A stretch of DNA of 37,771 nucleotides, from assembly GCA_026400935.1 (NCBI GenBank), contig JAPLNX010000519.1, positions 1 through 37,771 on the forward strand. The letters run 5' to 3'. This document shows positions 16,973 to 26,000 of the stretch, in pieces. This stretch comes from Planctomycetia bacterium (GTDB taxonomy: Bacteria > Planctomycetota > Planctomycetia > Planctomycetales > Planctomycetaceae). The position numbers and the translations under genes are program-made. Each line of letters starts with the position of its first letter. Position 1 is the first letter of the stretch. The notes below the pieces were generated by a model. That model was given only the letters and a program-made list of their open reading frames with translations. It made no database searches and was not told the DNA's origin.

Positions 16973-19614
16973 GGACCAATACTCCTTGGCAACTCGAAGA
17001 CGAGTTCGCCGAAATCGTTGCGGTCGTCCAGGACTTTCGTGCCGCTGCTCGCGGACCAAAGCGAGCGTTCGATTCGATCCGCAGCCGCGACGCGAGTGCG
17101 ACCGATGTTGCCTCGCCAGAACGAGCCGGCAGCCGGAGCATCAATTCCGAGCGTCTTGAAGGGGATCACGAGAAACGCGATCCAGCGCTGCTTTTCGGGG
17201 TCGAGCTGCGACTCGTATTTCCATTCGCCGTTCCAATCGGGATCGAAGTGACCGTATCGCGGATCGAGCGGATCGTTGTTGAAGCCGTTCGCTGCATCTT
17301 GTTTCGAGTCGGCTTTCGGCCCGACGGTGAAGCGGTAGGTGATTTCGCGTGTTTGTCCGATCGGCGCGAGGTAGATGTCGATCATGTCTGGCCGCGAGTT
17401 GTCCTTCGGCAACGGGGCATCCACTCGAACATAGAGCTGACTGGCATCGGCCATCGCTCGCACCGTGGTCGCACCGTGGGGCTCGTTTCCAACGTGCCCG
17501 TCCTTCCGTGAATCAGGGAGCACGTTGGAAACGTGCTCCACGGGGCTGCTTCCCCACTTTGGCGAGTCCACCGTGATCGGCCCCTTCACCAGACTGACGC
17601 TCAATCGTTTCGCGCCCGGCAGCGGTGCGGATCGCATCGCTTTCGTGTCCCAATTCATCGGCGAGTTCGCGAACGGTTCCTGATAGCCGTCATATGCCAG
17701 ACGCAGGTGCTTCGCATCGTGGCCGAGCGGCGGGAACATCACGAAGCCCCAGGCGGGTGTCGGCTTCGGGTTTGATCCTTTGGCGTCGAACAGTGAATCC
17801 ACAAACGCATTGCGGGCGTCGATCGCATCCAGCAATCGGTCGCGCGACGCGAGGTCCGGCTGAATCTGAAATGCGTGATGCAGATGCACGACCTTGGTGA
17901 GCGCCTTCAGGTAATCGAACTCGCGCCGCACTTGCGACAATCGCACGCGAATCTTGTCGGTCTCGGCGGTCTTCTCGGCCTGAGCCAACTGCGTCTCCAG
18001 CGACGTCATCAGGTTCGGTGTGTAGAGGAAGCCCAGAAACTGAAACGGATCGGTGAGATGTTTGCGTCGCTGGCCGTAGATGTTGACGTAGACCCAAGCG
18101 GGCGAGCGGGTGCCGAGGTACTCGGAATACAGCTCGATGCCGTGATAGAGCTGGTCGTAAAACGCGAGCATCGACGGAGCGGACTTGCCGAACGCCGCCG
18201 CGCAGAACTCCTGCACGAGCAGCTTGGCTTGCAGAGATTCCGGGGCATCGAACATGCGCCCCATCGTGTAATAGACCGGCCCTTCCAGCCCATACAGATC
18301 GCCCGCACCGTCGCGGTAGATCGACTGGAACTTGTTCTGTGCGAGCCGCCGCGCCTGCGATTCGACGAACCGCGGCGTCCGCATCGGCGTGTATCGCGTG
18401 ACGAGATTCGGGCACCAGTTGTAGATGTACGACGAGAACCCCGCCGGGACTTCGTGCCCGCGCCACGGAGCGATGTCTTCTTCGTTCGTGCCGGTCAGCA
18501 GGATGCGGGTGTTCGACGGAAACTTTTGGAATGACTTCGGCGGGTTCTCGGTTTGGATGTATGACATCATCGTGACTTGCTTGCCGGGCCGTGCTTGCTC
18601 GACTCGCTCGGCCAGCTTGCGATGCAGGATCCATAACTTCTCGGCCCAGTCGTTGCCGGTATCGTAGAGCTTCTCGCAATTCTCGCACTGGCACGCGCGG
18701 AACCCGTCGGGCTGGCCGAGGTCCACGCCGTCAAACCCGCGATCGATCGTGCTGATGAGGTCTTGATAGAACAGCTCCTGCACGTCGGGATTCGAGATGC
18801 AGTACTGAGCGTTGCCGGTCTCCTTCGCCGTTCGCTGCCCGCCGATGAGTGCGAAGTATTCGGGATGCGAGTCGGCATATTTCTCGCGCGGGATCGCCCG
18901 CTCGTAGGTGTGTCCGCCGAAGATCGAGTCGACCAGCGGGAAACGATTGTTGGCGATGTCATAAAAACTGCCGCGAGCCGGATGCGTCGTATTGAACTCC
19001 AGCAGCGGCGTCTTGGTGACGTTGAGATCTATGGGGATCGCAATCGTCGGCATCTTCAGAAACTCAATCGCTGGCGAGTTGAGCAGGTCGATCTTCGCCG
19101 CCGAGGTGATCGGCTGATACGGCCCAAGATCCGGGTAGAGAAACCGTGTGCCGACGAACTGCCGCAAGAAATCGACAACTCCCTTCGCCGTCCCGATGCG
19201 ATCCCAAGTTGGCCGGCGTTCCTGAATCGACTTCGCCGGCGCTGGCTGATCGCGTCCCGCAACGATGACATCGCGGCCGACTACTCTTTGAACGTAGCCC
19301 CAACCTTTGATCGTCGAGACATCGATCTTCTGCGATCGAGCGAAGGCCGTGTCTCCCAGAAAAAGCCCCGGTTTCGTGGTGTTGCGCTTGGCTTCGACGA
19401 CCACGGGGACTTCAAACCCATTCGCCTGAAACGCGACCTGCATCAACCGCGCCGTCTGCTGCAAACTCTGTTCGACCGATGGATTCGGCACCGAATCCGG
19501 CAGCACGATCTGATATTCACACTTCGAACGGTCCGCGATCACTAGATCAGCCGCAGTCACAAATGAGTGCTGAAGGCCAACGCAACAGCCAACGAGAAAC
19601 AGGATCAATCGCAT
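16969..19614 (-). CDS. secreted DUF4838 protein, alpha-glucuronidase-like N-terminus, CBM9-like C-terminus
   Basis: The protein has 881 residues. ATG 19614 follows GGGGAG at 6 bases; an upstream extension to 19650 is unlikely. Signal peptide MRLILFLVGCCVGLQHSFVT. The N-terminal 150 residues resemble the small N-terminal domain of alpha-glucuronidases and similar hydrolases. The central part matches DUF4838, with the Cys cluster RACQCENCEKLYD (308-313) and PDLGQP-like barrel strands. Residues about 670-881 look like a carbohydrate-binding or DOMON/CBM9-like sandwich (LYVRVDAPLP, DMIDIYLAP, FWRGNIGRTR). This domain is interrupted at residues about 692-713 by an in-frame palindromic element. It is probably a glycan-active enzyme of the secreted compartment, specificity unknown. 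Confidence 0.85.
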   Translation of the reverse strand: MRLILFLVGCCVGLQHSFVTAADLVIADRSKCEYQIVLPDSVPNPSVEQSLQQTARLMQVAFQANGFEVPVVVEAKRNTTKPGLFLGDTAFARSQKIDVSTIKGWGYVQRVVGRDVIVAGRDQPAPAKSIQERRPTWDRIGTAKGVVDFLRQFVGTRFLYPDLGPYQPITSAAKIDLLNSPAIEFLKMPTIAIPIDLNVTKTPLLEFNTTHPARGSFYDIANNRFPLVDSIFGGHTYERAIPREKYADSHPEYFALIGGQRTAKETGNAQYCISNPDVQELFYQDLISTIDRGFDGVDLGQPDGFRACQCENCEKLYDTGNDWAEKLWILHRKLAERVEQARPGKQVTMMSYIQTENPPKSFQKFPSNTRILLTGTNEEDIAPWRGHEVPAGFSSYIYNWCPNLVTRYTPMRTPRFVESQARRLAQNKFQSIYRDGAGDLYGLEGPVYYTMGRMFDAPESLQAKLLVQEFCAAAFGKSAPSMLAFYDQLYHGIELYSEYLGTRSPAWVYVNIYGQRRKHLTDPFQFLGFLYTPNLMTSLETQLAQAEKTAETDKIRVRLSQVRREFDYLKALTKVVHLHHAFQIQPDLASRDRLLDAIDARNAFVDSLFDAKGSNPKPTPAWGFVMFPPLGHDAKHLRLAYDGYQEPFANSPMNWDTKAMRSAPLPGAKRLSVSLVKGPITVDSPKWGSSPVEHVSNVLPDSRKDGHVGNEPHGATTVRAMADASQLYVRVDAPLPKDNSRPDMIDIYLAPIGQTREITYRFTVGPKADSKQDAANGFNNDPLDPRYGHFDPDWNGEWKYESQLDPEKQRWIAFLVIPFKTLGIDAPAAGSFWRGNIGRTRVAAADRIERSLWSASSGTKVLDDRNDFGELVFELPRSIGP
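17476..17541. repeat. in-frame palindromic element C
   Basis: The arms 17474-17496 and 17521-17543 are inverted copies, 21 of 23 bases complementary, with a 24-base spacer. The core palindrome of 66 bases equals 22 codons and encodes VEHVSNVLPDSRKDGHVGNE in the C-terminal sandwich domain of the DUF4838 protein. The arm core is CACGTTGGAAACG. Confidence 0.75.
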
Positions 19615-19693
19615 GGGACACTCCCCGATTTTTGATGAATGATTCTTCAATTAGCGCGGCTCGTCGCTGTCTCGATCAAGTGACCGGCTTGGC

Positions 19694-21274
19694 CTACCAC
19701 TCATCCGTCCGAAACGGCGACGCCGGCAGGCCGTCGCGATTGTAGAGGTTGGCTCCGGCGGGGTTCATGCTGAAGGCGTAGCGGATCGCGACAGGCTCTT
19801 TGACATCGGGGTGTGAGCAGACGACGGAATCGCCTTCGATGCGAGCCTCGGCCCAGCGCCATTGCTTGTCGGCTCCGGCGATGGCGAAGCGTTGCAGTTT
19901 GCCGGTGCGATCCTCTTCGGTCGGTGTTCGTCCGAGCTTGCGTCCGATCATCAACCCCGGGCCGACATGATCGAAACGGACTCGCGCGACTGAGCCTTCA
20001 ATCTTCGATTCGCGAAACAGCGGGCCGCTCGGTTCGAGCTTCTGGCCGTACTCGTTGGCCAACGCCCAGCGAGCGAGTCGCTCGCCGACGTCGAATTTGT
20101 TCTTCGGATGAATGTCCTCGGCATCACCCACATCGAGTGCCGACGCCATGCCCGTGTGCGGGATCGTCAGGCAGCGGCGTTGAGCGTCTCGGAAGAAGGC
20201 CCAGCCGTCCGCCTGTGATGCGTTGTCATGCGGCTTCTGCCACGCGGCGAGCTGCACGAAGTAGAACGGCAGCTCGGAGTCGCCGAACCACTTGCGCCAG
20301 TCGGTGATCATCGCCCACTTCTTCGCGAGGTACTGATCTCCCTCGAACGGTCCGCCCGCGTTGTTCTCGCCCTGATACCAGAGGACTCCCTTCAATGCGG
20401 TCGGGATCAGCGGCGCGATCATCCCGTTGTGCAGCGTGACGCAACGCGGACGAAAGCGTCGTTCGCCGAATGGAAACTCCGGCCACGTCGGAGGAAGTGG
20501 GATCAATTCGCCCGTCCGCAACGCGGCACGACTGCGAGCCGTCCACGCTTCGATCTCCGGCAACGCGGCGGCCAGTTCCTTTTGATAGTCCGTCAGTGAC
20601 TCGCGCATCAGTTTGGCATACGGCTCCAACTCCGGTGTGTTGAGCAACGTCTCCTGCGCCATCCAGCATTCGATGTTCGTCCCACCGACGCACGAGCGAA
20701 GCAACCCGATCGGCACGCCGGTCTCGCGCTGCACCTTGCGAGCAAAATAAAACCCGACCGCGCTGAACCCCGGCACCTGCTGCGGAGAGCACGTCTGCCA
20801 CTGCCCTTTGACGTCTGACTGCGGAGCCTGTGCGAAGTTGAGTGTCACGCCGAACTGCCGAATCAGCGGGAAGTCCGCAGCCTTGATGTCGTCCCCCGCG
20901 TCGCAAGCCCCCAACGGAAACTCCATGTTCGACTGCCCGCCACAGAGCCACACATCGCCGAGCAATACATCCTTCACTTCGACCGTATTCTTGCCGACGA
21001 CTTTGAGCGTCAGCGGCTCCTTCGACATCGGCTGAGCGGTCAACTTGACGGACCACCTCCCGTCCTTGCCTGTCACCGCTTCCGCCTGCTTCGTGCCCAA
21101 CGACACCGTGACCTTCTCATCCGGCTCCGCCCAACCCCACACCGGCAACGGCCGATCGCGCTGCAACACCGCGCGATCATTGAAGAGCTGCGGCAGCCTC
21201 ACGTCGGCTTTGAGAGGGCCTGAAATACCGATGACGGCTGCGAGCCACAGAATGATCGAACATCGCCAAGGCAT
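19694..21274 (-). CDS. secreted sialate O-acetylesterase-like protein (SASA family)
   Basis: The protein has 526 residues. ATG 21274 follows AAGGAA at 8 bases; an upstream TTG at 21295 is less likely. Signal peptide RCSIILWLAAVIGISGPLKA. The SASA/SGNH fold is shown by WLCGGQSNMEFPLG (Ser115 nucleophile), a Gly and Asn block VGGTNIECW, GVLWYQGENN, and the catalytic DAEDIHPKNK (Asp387, His389). Family members remove acetyl groups from sugars such as sialic acid or xylan-like glycans. It is the first gene of the long operon, so an acetylated glycan is a reasonable guess for the pathway substrate. No strong sigma-70 promoter is visible in the 185 bases upstream. Confidence 0.9.
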   Translation of the reverse strand: MPWRCSIILWLAAVIGISGPLKADVRLPQLFNDRAVLQRDRPLPVWGWAEPDEKVTVSLGTKQAEAVTGKDGRWSVKLTAQPMSKEPLTLKVVGKNTVEVKDVLLGDVWLCGGQSNMEFPLGACDAGDDIKAADFPLIRQFGVTLNFAQAPQSDVKGQWQTCSPQQVPGFSAVGFYFARKVQRETGVPIGLLRSCVGGTNIECWMAQETLLNTPELEPYAKLMRESLTDYQKELAAALPEIEAWTARSRAALRTGELIPLPPTWPEFPFGERRFRPRCVTLHNGMIAPLIPTALKGVLWYQGENNAGGPFEGDQYLAKKWAMITDWRKWFGDSELPFYFVQLAAWQKPHDNASQADGWAFFRDAQRRCLTIPHTGMASALDVGDAEDIHPKNKFDVGERLARWALANEYGQKLEPSGPLFRESKIEGSVARVRFDHVGPGLMIGRKLGRTPTEEDRTGKLQRFAIAGADKQWRWAEARIEGDSVVCSHPDVKEPVAIRYAFSMNPAGANLYNRDGLPASPFRTDEW

Positions 21275-21459
21275 GGGATTGTTTCCTTCAGACAAGAACT
21301 CTCGATGGAAGCGATTTCAAAGCCGGTAGCGATCAGGATACGGTCTGGCTGCTTCGTTCCAAAACATCCTGCCATCGCCAGCATCGTTGAACACCGATTT
21401 CAGCTACCGAAGATCTGATGTGGTCGAATTGCTCGATTCGCGGCGGTATCTTCTTCGTC

Positions 21460-21873
21460 ATGACCAACGTCACACAATTTCTCTGCCGCATCGAGCAAGG
21501 GGACTTGGCAGCCGCTCAGCAACTGTTGCCGCTGGTCTATGACGAGTTGCGAAAGTTGCCTGGTCAGCGGATCGGGCAGGAGAATCCGGGGCAGACGCTT
21601 CAGGCTACGGCGCTGGTGCATGAGGCGTACTTGCGACTGGTTGATGTGGATCAGGCTCAGCATTGGGAGAATCGGGGGCATTTCTTTGCCGCGGCGGCTG
21701 AGGCGATGCGGCGGATTATGGTGGAGAACGCTCGGCGGAAAAGGCGACTCAAGCTTGGTGGGGAGTTTCAGCAGGTCGAGCTGGCGGATGATTCGGTTGT
21801 CACGCCGCAAATTCACGAAGACCTAATCGCGCTCGACGAGACACGATGGACTCAAGAGTTTCAAGTGGTCTGA
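21460..21873 (+). pseudogene. ECF sigma factor, truncated before region 4
   Basis: The frame starts MTNVTQFLCRIEQGDLAAAQ and continues with TLQATALVHEAYLRLVD and FFAAAAEAMRRIMVENAR. This is the region 2 and linker pattern of the planctomycete ECF sigma group of about 190 residues. After IALDE, near 21840, the sequence switches to unrelated residues and stops at 21873, so the promoter -35-reading region 4 helix-turn-helix is missing. The remaining 137 residues could not act as a normal sigma factor. It is divergently oriented to the operon. A deletion joining it to the tail of another gene is the simplest explanation. Confidence 0.75.
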
Positions 21874-22129
21874 CTCTGGGGAAACTCTGGTCGCTTATCG
21901 GGCGCGGTTGCTGGCTGAATCGCCGCCGTTTTTTCGGCTTTGGGCGTATGCCCTGTCGCCGTTGCTCGGAGTGCTCGTCGGTGGAATTGGTGCGGCGGTC
22001 TTCTTCCAGAAAAATCTTGCCACAGATTTTGCGATTGGTGCGGTCATCGGTGCTCCAGTCCTGTACTTCATCGTCGACCCTAAGGTTATCCGAGCAATCG
22101 CCGGAGACCGCTTCTACACATCGCCGTGA
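21827..22129 (+). pseudogene. 3' fragment of a membrane protein gene fused to the sigma remnant
   Basis: A frame different from that of the sigma gene is open from 21827 and ends at 22129. From about 21842 it reads HDGLKSFKWSDSGETLVAYR and then two hydrophobic helices (LWAYALSPLLGVLVGGIGAA and DFAIGAVIGAPVLYFIV). No ATG start or ribosome site precedes it; a TTG at 21908 is the first alternative start. I take it for the C-terminal end of a lost gene. It could also be translated as a small membrane protein of about 74 residues. Family not recognised. With the next 129 bases this covers the otherwise gene-free stretch before the GntR gene. Confidence 0.45.
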
Positions 22130-22139
22130 TTGAATCTTG

Positions 22140-22163
22140 TGGCTCGGACAGGAGGCCGGGCCA
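22140..22163. repeat. short intergenic palindrome
   Basis: TGGCTCGGAC and GGCCGGGCCA form an imperfect 10-base stem (8 pairs) with a 4-base loop. It lies between the membrane-protein fragment and the GntR promoter. It may be another small palindromic repeat family or a weak terminator of the remnant upstream. Confidence 0.4.
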
Positions 22164-22220
22164 TAGCTGAGTCACCGGCCAAGGCAAGCGACTGCCGACA
22201 TTGCACGCCCCATACCACAG

Positions 22221-22251
22221 TTGCCCACTGGCGACAGCCTTTGTATACAAT
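22221..22251 (+). promoter_or_regulatory. likely promoter of the GntR gene, possibly leaderless
   Basis: TTGCCC at 22221-22226 lies 17 bases before TATACA (22244-22249) and 19 bases before TACAAT (22246-22251). Either would place the start of transcription within a few bases of the ATG at 22259. No ribosome binding site is visible, so the mRNA may be leaderless. The -10 element coincides with the palindrome at 22241-22250. Confidence 0.4.
22241..22250. promoter_or_regulatory. GntR-type operator TTGTATACAA
   Basis: A perfect 10-base palindrome centred on GTATAC, 8 bases before the GntR start codon and over the -10 region. FCD-type GntR regulators such as UxuR and ExuR bind palindromes with the same GTATAC centre, so autorepression is the natural reading. 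I found no second copy upstream of the other genes by eye. Confidence 0.5.
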
Positions 22252-22258
22252 ACACATC

Positions 22259-22918
22259 ATGATTCAGCCGACATCACTCGCCGAGCAAGTCTATGCCGTC
22301 ATTGCCGCAGAAATTCTGGCCGGGAGGCGAAAGCGTGGTAGCCCGCTTCTCGAACTGGAATTGGCGAAGACGCTCAACGTCAGTCGCACGCCTATTCGAG
22401 AGGCGTTGCGGAGGCTTGCTGGTGATGGGCTTGTCGAAATTCGGCTCAACTACGGGGCAATCGTTCGCAGTCTCACTCCGGTCGATGTCGCCAATATCTA
22501 CGACGTTCGCGAGGCGTTGGAGTGCAAGGCGGTTGAACTCGCCTGCGTCCGCTTCTCTCGGGAAGACCTCGCCACGATTGATGGATTGTGGGCAAAGTTG
22601 GGCGATCCTGCAGATGCTCGACAGCGACAACGTTGGAATAAATTCGATGCGGCGTTGCACGACCTGATTGCCGTCCGAAGCGGAAACGAATTGCTGGCTC
22701 GGGAGATCGTGAGGTTTCGCGATCTCATGATGCTATTGCGAGACCAACTCAGTTTTTCCAAAGGGGCGGTGGAACTCGCAGCAGAACAGCATGCCGAGAT
22801 TATTGCGTCATTGAAAAAATGTGATCCAGACCGCAGTTCGCAGCTTATGCGAAAACACATTCGTACGTTCGCAGATCTGCATGTGAAAATGTTCCGCGAG
22901 AGCGAAGGAAACGCTTAG
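22259..22918 (+). CDS. GntR family transcriptional regulator, FCD subfamily
   Basis: The protein has 219 residues from ATG 22259. The frame is open to 22130 but that extension covers the promoter and is rejected. Residues 5-70 are the winged helix-turn-helix (LELELAKTLNVSRTPIREAL, LAGDGLVEI). Residues 75-205 are the all-helical FCD ligand domain, with the metal-site residues Asp130, His134, His178 and His200. FCD regulators commonly sense sugar acids or other small carboxylates. The gene stands 126 bases before the giant multidomain gene and divergently near the hydrolase operon, so either could be its target. An operator-like palindrome at 22241-22250 suggests it controls itself. Confidence 0.92.
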   Translation: MIQPTSLAEQVYAVIAAEILAGRRKRGSPLLELELAKTLNVSRTPIREALRRLAGDGLVEIRLNYGAIVRSLTPVDVANIYDVREALECKAVELACVRFSREDLATIDGLWAKLGDPADARQRQRWNKFDAALHDLIAVRSGNELLAREIVRFRDLMMLLRDQLSFSKGAVELAAEQHAEIIASLKKCDPDRSSQLMRKHIRTFADLHVKMFRESEGNA

Positions 22919-22953
22919 TTCTTTCCCAAGAATAAGAACGTGTTGATCAGCCC

Positions 22954-23009
22954 GAAGGCGTTCGCGCCCGGTTCAAAGTGAAAAACACTAACCGGACGCG
23001 AGCGCTTTC
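22954..23009. repeat. intergenic palindromic element downstream of GntR gene
   Basis: Arms 22954-22973 and 22990-23009 (17 of 20 complementary, core AACCGGACGCG) enclose a 16-base spacer. The design matches the in-frame elements. By position it could also act as a terminator between the regulator and the giant gene, but no T-tract follows directly. Confidence 0.6.
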
Positions 23010-23044
23010 CTGCTCTTTAGTTTTCCGAGTTTTGGAGTGCCTGA

Positions 23045-26000
23045 ATGTTGCAGCAAAAGAGTTGTTTATTGAGCGCCTTGGTTCTCTTGGTCGGCACGAT
23101 GACATCTTGCATGGCATCTTCAGTTTCTGACGACACGGTAAAGACGAGCACAAGGAAACTCGTCCTCATTGCCGGGCCGAAGTCGCATGGGCCGACGGGT
23201 AATGGGGTTCATGACTATCCGTGGTCGGTCAAGCTGCTCAAGGTCATGCTCGACCATTCCAATGTCCGCGAGCAGGTCCGCGTCGAATATCACCTTGATG
23301 GCATGCCGAGCGATTTGAAGACGCTCGATGATGCCGATTCCATCATGGTCATCTCGGATGGGCGCGATGGGAATCTCTATCAAGAAGCGCCGCACTTTGG
23401 GTCTCCCGAGAACCTTGCTGCCGTGCAGAAGCAGATCGATCGCGGTTGCGGGTTTCTGACTTTTCACTTCTCGACCTTCGCCCCGGATCAGTACGCGAAG
23501 CAGATCATCGAATGGTCCGGCGGGTACTTTGACTGGGAGACCGATGGGCAACGAAAATGGTATTCGGCGATCACTCATAAGGAGGCTGATGTCGAGTTGG
23601 GGACTCCAGAGCATGCGGTCGTGCGCGGCGTGAAGCCGTTCAAGATGAAAGAGGAGTTCTATTTCAATCTGCGGTTTGCGAATGACGGAGCAAAGGCCGA
23701 TGGGTTGAGTCCGCTGTTTGTTGTACCTGCTCTTAATGGACGCGAACCGGATGGCAATGTCGTCGCTTGGGCGAAGCAGCGCAGCAATGGCGGGCGCGGG
23801 TTCGGGACGACGTGCGGTCACTTCTATTCCAACTGGGAACGCGATGAGTTTCGCAAACTGATCCTCAATGCGATCGCTTGGACCGCGAAGCTCGATGTGC
23901 CGAAGGACGGCGTCGAGGCTCGCTACTTCACTCATGCCGAGATCACGCAAGCGCTTGCGGGAGTCGAAGGCACTCAGCGAGCGGTCATCGACGACAAGCC
24001 GATTCGCGTGCTGCTCATCGCGGGCAACGACGCTCATAAGTGGCACAACTGGGAGCGGACCACTCCGGCCATGAAGGCCGCTCTTGAGAAGGACCCGCGC
24101 ATCAAGGTCGATGTGTCGCTCGATATTGAGGATCTCGCGAAGAAAGACATCGGTAAGAACTATGACATCATCCTTCCGAACTACGTCAACTGGCATGCCC
24201 CGAAGCCGCTCAGCGATGCCTCGAAGACTACGTTCATGAACTTCGTGCAGAACGGCGGAGGCGTGCTCTTTGTGCATTTCAATTCGAGCGCATTTCACTT
24301 CTCGCTGCCGATGGCGGCTGAGTCGGATTGGCCGGAGTTACGTAAGATCGCCATCCGAGCATGGAACCATCACGGCAAGGACGAAGCGAAGAGCGGACAC
24401 GATGCGTTCGGGCCATTCAAGGTCGATGTGACGCCTTTGGAGCATGTCATCACGGCAGGTCTGAAAAATTTTGATGTCGTCGACGAGTTGTACTTCAAGC
24501 AGGACGGCAGGCCGGTCGATCCGCTGATCACCGCGAAGTCGAAAGTGACGGGTCGCGACGAACCGCTCGCGTTCGTTGGTTCATATGGCAAAGGGAAGAT
24601 CTTTCAGACGCTGCTTGGTCACAGCGAGAAAACTTACGACGCCTTCGAGCCGCGCGAAATGTTGCGCCGAGCAGCCGCATGGGCCGCGAATCGCCGCGTG
24701 CTCAAGCTGCGAGCGGAAGATGATCCTGTCGTCGTTGCCGACGCTCCGAAGGCCGCGTCTGCTGCTCCGGCACCAGCACCCGCGGCTAGCGCCTTGCGGC
24801 TCACGGAGGGCAAATTCGGGCAAGCACTGGATACCCGCGCGACCGGCGTGACTGTCGTTGCAAAGCCCGAGCAAGCCTCTGTCCCGATCACTGTTGAGTG
24901 TTGGACGAAGCTCGAATCGAAGACCGCCTTCAACATCTTGGTGGCGTCGGAACCGAAGAGTTCGCCAACTCACTGGGAGCTTTATTCGTATGTCGGTAGC
25001 GGAAACTACAGCGTCTACTTGCCCGGATGCGGCGGCGAGTATCGCTCGGACGTCAACATCGCAGACGGGCAATGGCATCACGTCGCGATGACGCTCGAAG
25101 CCATACGCATTCGGCTGTTCGTCGATGGCAAGCAGGTCGTCGATAAGCCGCTGCCGAGCGAGTTCGCAGCGTCGAAAGGCGGAGCACTCGCCATCGGTCG
25201 ACTGGCGGAAGGCGGCATCGGCAGCGCGGGGCTCATTGACGAAGTCCGCATTCGACGCGGGGCTCATGCTTTCGAATCGCTGCCGGATAAAGCTCCGACC
25301 AATGACGACAACACCGTCGGGCTCTGGCGCTTCGAGGAGATCGTTGAGAAGACGAAGCTCAAAGATGAGTCGAAGTCGCAAACGATGGCGGTTGCAGCCG
25401 TAGCCGTTGCTCAGCCTGCACCCGCCGCGAATGCTCAAGCAGCCGGGGGCAAACCGAAGCCGCCCGCACATTGGGGCAAAGAGCAAATCGGCTTCGATCA
25501 GTGGGAAGGTGACTGGGTCGATAACCGTTGGAAGGAGTCGCAGATCGGACGTTGGTTGTCGTCAGTCGTCGGCGGACTGCCCGGCGGGGCGGGCAGGAAG
25601 ATGACGTCGATTCGCGTCGGCGATCAGCAGCAAGCAACGGTCTGCTTCGATGCCGACCACGCTCAAGTTCGAGCCATCTGGACCGGCGGATTCTTGAAGT
25701 TCAACCCGGCTCGCTTTGGCATCATCGGGGCTCCCGTGCCGGACGGCGGCTTCATGTTTCAATCGACCGAGCACTCTGGTTGGGGCGCTTCGAAGGTGAA
25801 GTTGCGAGGCCTGCACGCGCATGGCGAACGCGTCGTCTTGAGCTATCTCGTTGACGGCGTCGCAGTGCGCGAGTCTCCGTGGTGCGAACAACTCGGAGAT
25901 CGGCTCGTTGTGACCCGGCTCATCGAAGTCGAACCGGCGGCGAGCGACCTGCAACTCTTGCTACATCACAAAGTCGACAACATCGAGATGTCGAAGAACG

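Noticed and set aside
22130-22258. N-terminal extension of the GntR frame from TTG 22130
   Set aside because: It would place the promoter and the TTGTATACAA operator inside the gene; GntR proteins start directly before the winged helix, as with ATG 22259.
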